Assembly: GCA_017883495.1 (NCBI GenBank)
Contig: JADGNL010000071.1
Span: forward strand, 1-7,455
Direction of reading: 5' to 3'
Length of the DNA: 7,455 nt
Source: Methanomicrobiales archaeon
GTDB lineage: Archaea; Halobacteriota; Methanomicrobia; Methanomicrobiales; Methanospirillaceae
Below are positions 6,339 through 7,455 of this stretch, piece by piece; position 1 is the stretch's first letter, and each line of letters opens with the position of its first letter. The translations under genes and the position numbers were made by a program. The notes below the pieces were generated by a model. The model ran no database searches and had not been told where the DNA came from. It was given only the letters and a program-made list of their open reading frames with translations.

Positions 6339-6566
6339 TCAGGTCTTGTTCGCCGCGGGGACGGTCGCGTTCGCCGTCGCGTTCGCGGTGAGGTTCGGCG
6401 CGTAGTTGTTGTTGATCTTCAGGATCGTGTTGTTCATGGTCGGCGCGGCAGTCCCGTTCGGCGTCGCGTTGCCTGCCGGGGGCGTGGTGGTGCATCCGGC
6501 CACGCAGAACATCCCGACGGCCGCGAGGCAGACGAGGCAGAGGATCGTGTAATTTCTCGGTGACAT
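6339..6566 (-). CDS. Mini-lipoprotein with Asn/Thr-rich, sequon-loaded tail; function unknown
   Basis: A 75-residue protein: a short start (MSPRNYT), a hydrophobic signal (ILCLVCLAAVGMF), and a lipobox CVAGC with Cys25 as the likely lipid attachment site. The mature chain of 51 residues is low in complexity, dominated by Asn, Thr, Ala and Pro. It holds seven N-X-T sequons (N33, N37, N45, N58, N62, N66, N73), the first followed by Pro and so perhaps unused. No fold or catalytic motif is visible; a glycosylated surface tether or spacer is a reasonable guess but unproven. The start is supported by GGAG four bases before ATG 6566 and by a TATA box 40-50 bases upstream, which together make a convincing independent transcription unit despite the small size. 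Short lipoproteins with TTTPP-type linkers are common in methanogens. Confidence 0.75.
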   Translation of the reverse strand: MSPRNYTILCLVCLAAVGMFCVAGCTTTPPAGNATPNGTAAPTMNNTILKINNNYAPNLTANATANATVPAANKT

Positions 6567-6570
6567 AGCT

Positions 6571-6574
6571 CTCC
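6571..6574 (-). promoter_or_regulatory. Shine-Dalgarno site of the mini-lipoprotein gene
   Basis: GGAG on the minus strand lies four bases before ATG 6566. It is one of the few clear ribosome binding sites in this window and fixes the start of the small gene. Confidence 0.6.
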
Positions 6575-6606
6575 ATCCGGTGCCCGTCGTCCGCGGCGGG
6601 CATCCC

Positions 6607-6616
6607 TTTAAAAATT
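6607..6616 (-). promoter_or_regulatory. TATA box of the mini-lipoprotein gene
   Basis: AATTTTTAAA on the minus strand stands out in GC-rich surroundings and lies 41-50 bases before ATG 6566. This predicts a transcription start near 6585 and a leader of about 20 bases, enough to contain the GGAG site. The T-run could also help end transcripts from the upstream methyltransferase gene. Confidence 0.6.
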
Positions 6617-6685
6617 GCTCGGACGAGGCTTTATGTATTATGATTCTCATCGCAATCGACGGCCGGGTTCCGCCGCCGTTTGGCG

Positions 6686-7297
6686 TCAGCGGGGCTCGAA
6701 ATCCGCCTCGATCTCGGCCCGCGGCAGGGCCGCGCCCCGGACGCGAAGGTGCCACCGGACCGTCTCGAGCCGGAGAACCCGGCACGACGGGAAGAGGGCG
6801 GCGATCTCGTCCCCGGTGAAGTAGTGCGTGAGTACGCCCGTGCGCCGCAGGCGCGACCCCTCCTCGACCTCGAGGCCGGTCTCGGCGCGGAGATCTTCGC
6901 GCGAGAAGACGCGGAGGTGGAGATGCCCTCCGGGGGCGGTCACGCGCACGGCCTCTTCCGCCATCGACCGGCGATCGGCCGCGCGCCCGTGGCCCAGGAC
7001 ATGGAGAAGGAGGACCGCGTCGAACGAACGATCGCGGAACGGCAGACGCCGTGCGTCGCCACAGACAAGCAGGCGAGGGAGACGTCCAGCGGGCGGGTGG
7101 CAGAGGGCGAGCGCGGCCGGCGCGCGATCGAGGCCGACGGCGATGCAGGGCAGGGCGCCGAGCGCCGCGAGGGTCCGGCCGTCGCCGCAGCCGAGCTCGA
7201 GGACTCGAGCGCCGTCGGGAAGCGGCGGCAGGCGGACGCCGCCGCCGTAGAGCCGGCCGCGCTGCCGGTAGTCCCGGTCCCAGCCCCAGTCGTCCAT
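6686..7297 (-). CDS. Class I SAM-dependent methyltransferase (Methyltransf_11 type)
   Basis: A 203-residue protein with the Rossmann-like methyltransferase core. Motif I is VLELGCGDGRTL (residues 32-43), the SAM-binding glycine loop. The acidic end of strand 2 is D57 in AVGLDRAP. GDARRLPFRDRSFDAVLLLHVLGH (80-103) is the adenine-contacting and post-II region, and EEAVRVTAPGGHLHLRVF (114-131) matches the usual R-V-L-x-P-G-G strand. A C-terminal region with HYFTGDEIAALF and a basic segment (RWHLRVRG) completes the typical small-molecule methyltransferase layout. The substrate cannot be told from sequence. ATG 7297 gives a sensible N terminus with aromatic residues before motif I, and has a weak TATA-like element about 30 bases upstream. 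It ends 120 bases before the mini-lipoprotein start on the same strand, but that gene has its own promoter. Confidence 0.9.
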   Translation of the reverse strand: MDDWGWDRDYRQRGRLYGGGVRLPPLPDGARVLELGCGDGRTLAALGALPCIAVGLDRAPAALALCHPPAGRLPRLLVCGDARRLPFRDRSFDAVLLLHVLGHGRAADRRSMAEEAVRVTAPGGHLHLRVFSREDLRAETGLEVEEGSRLRRTGVLTHYFTGDEIAALFPSCRVLRLETVRWHLRVRGAALPRAEIEADFEPR

Positions 7298-7323
7298 TGA
7301 GAAAACATTGGCGCCGCTGAGCG

Positions 7324-7350
7324 TATGTGTATTGGTGCGGTGGGACCAAT
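7324..7350 (-). promoter_or_regulatory. Putative methyltransferase promoter with overlapping inverted repeat
   Basis: The minus strand holds a weak TATA-like AATACACATA (7324-7333) about 30 bases before ATG 7297, implying a leaderless message. A perfect inverted repeat, ATTGGT (7331-7336) and ACCAAT (7345-7350) with an 8-base spacer, overlaps its upstream edge, where a regulator could block or aid TFB/TBP. The repeat is seen directly; promoter and operator roles are inferred. Confidence 0.35.
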
Positions 7351-7455
7351 GCTGTTAGACTGCCGTAGCGGTGCCGGCTCGCCTTCGCTCCGCTGCTCGG
7401 CAGCAACGGGGAAGGGGCTCGTACCCTCTCCCCCCTCGGCCCTTTGCGCCTCGCC
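7351..7455. other. GC-rich non-coding right edge with hairpins
   Basis: No credible gene is seen here. The stretch includes a perfect hairpin GCTGC-TCG-GCAGC (7392-7404) and a purine/pyrimidine imperfect inverted repeat, GGGGAAGGGG (7408-7417) against CCCTCTCCCCC (7424-7434). It may be the 3' end region of a gene beyond the edge or a dispersed intergenic repeat. The window is too short to decide. Confidence 0.35.

Noticed and set aside
6244..6603. Upstream extension of the phosphoribosyltransferase to ATG 6603 or to an ATG near 6307
   Set aside because: The longer forms run through a TATA-like element, and the longest also covers the mini-lipoprotein gene in another frame. The added residues show no family similarity.
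6339..7406. A single 355-codon frame covering the methyltransferase and the mini-lipoprotein
   Set aside because: Only its last 75 codons, after a clear GGAG site and ATG, look like a protein. The earlier part is a shifted frame of the methyltransferase gene.
1..7455. Search for CRISPR arrays, transposases, integrases, tRNA or rRNA genes
   Set aside because: No spaced direct repeats, no recombinase motifs, and no T-arm or rRNA-like segments were seen on either strand.

Overview
The window looks like chromosomal DNA from a high-GC methanogenic euryarchaeon, most likely order Methanomicrobiales (Methanoculleus/Methanofollis-like). This is an inference from four observations. Promoters look archaeal (A/T-rich TATA boxes about 25-35 bases before start codons, with short or no leaders). 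A secreted protein carries PKD domains plus the paired dockerin-like tail typical of surface proteins in these methanogens. Secreted proteins are rich in N-glycosylation sequons. The coding strand has a strong G/C bias at third codon positions.

Layout, left to right. (1) The last 75 codons of a KdpD-like sensor protein (plus strand) end directly after a GAF-type domain, followed by a GC-rich inverted repeat. (2) A large minus-strand gene encodes a secreted right-handed beta-helix / three-PKD / dockerin-like protein. (3) Just upstream of it on the same strand is a single-domain response regulator. (4) A compact divergent promoter region with one near-symmetrical TATA element separates that regulator from a plus-strand pair: a small predicted lipoprotein and, overlapping its end, adenine deaminase (ade). 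(5) Convergent to ade, on the minus strand, lies a predicted phosphoribosyltransferase of the COG1926 type. (6) Further minus-strand genes are a 75-residue lipoprotein with an asparagine/threonine-rich tail and a class I SAM-dependent methyltransferase. (7) The right edge is non-coding and contains several inverted repeats.

How the genes may work together. The response regulator and the beta-helix/PKD protein are tandem and closely spaced, so co-transcription is plausible but not proven. Adenine deaminase makes hypoxanthine from adenine. The nearby phosphoribosyltransferase could in principle belong to base salvage, but its substrate is not known and the two genes are convergent. Three of the eight genes encode exported or envelope-anchored proteins. 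I found no CRISPR array, transposase, integrase, tRNA or rRNA, and no clear new multi-gene system. The more unusual items are the dockerin-tailed beta-helix protein with its cysteine ladder, the heavily sequon-loaded mini-lipoprotein, the KdpD-like protein lacking a kinase domain, and a possible small unannotated reading frame after the phosphoribosyltransferase gene.
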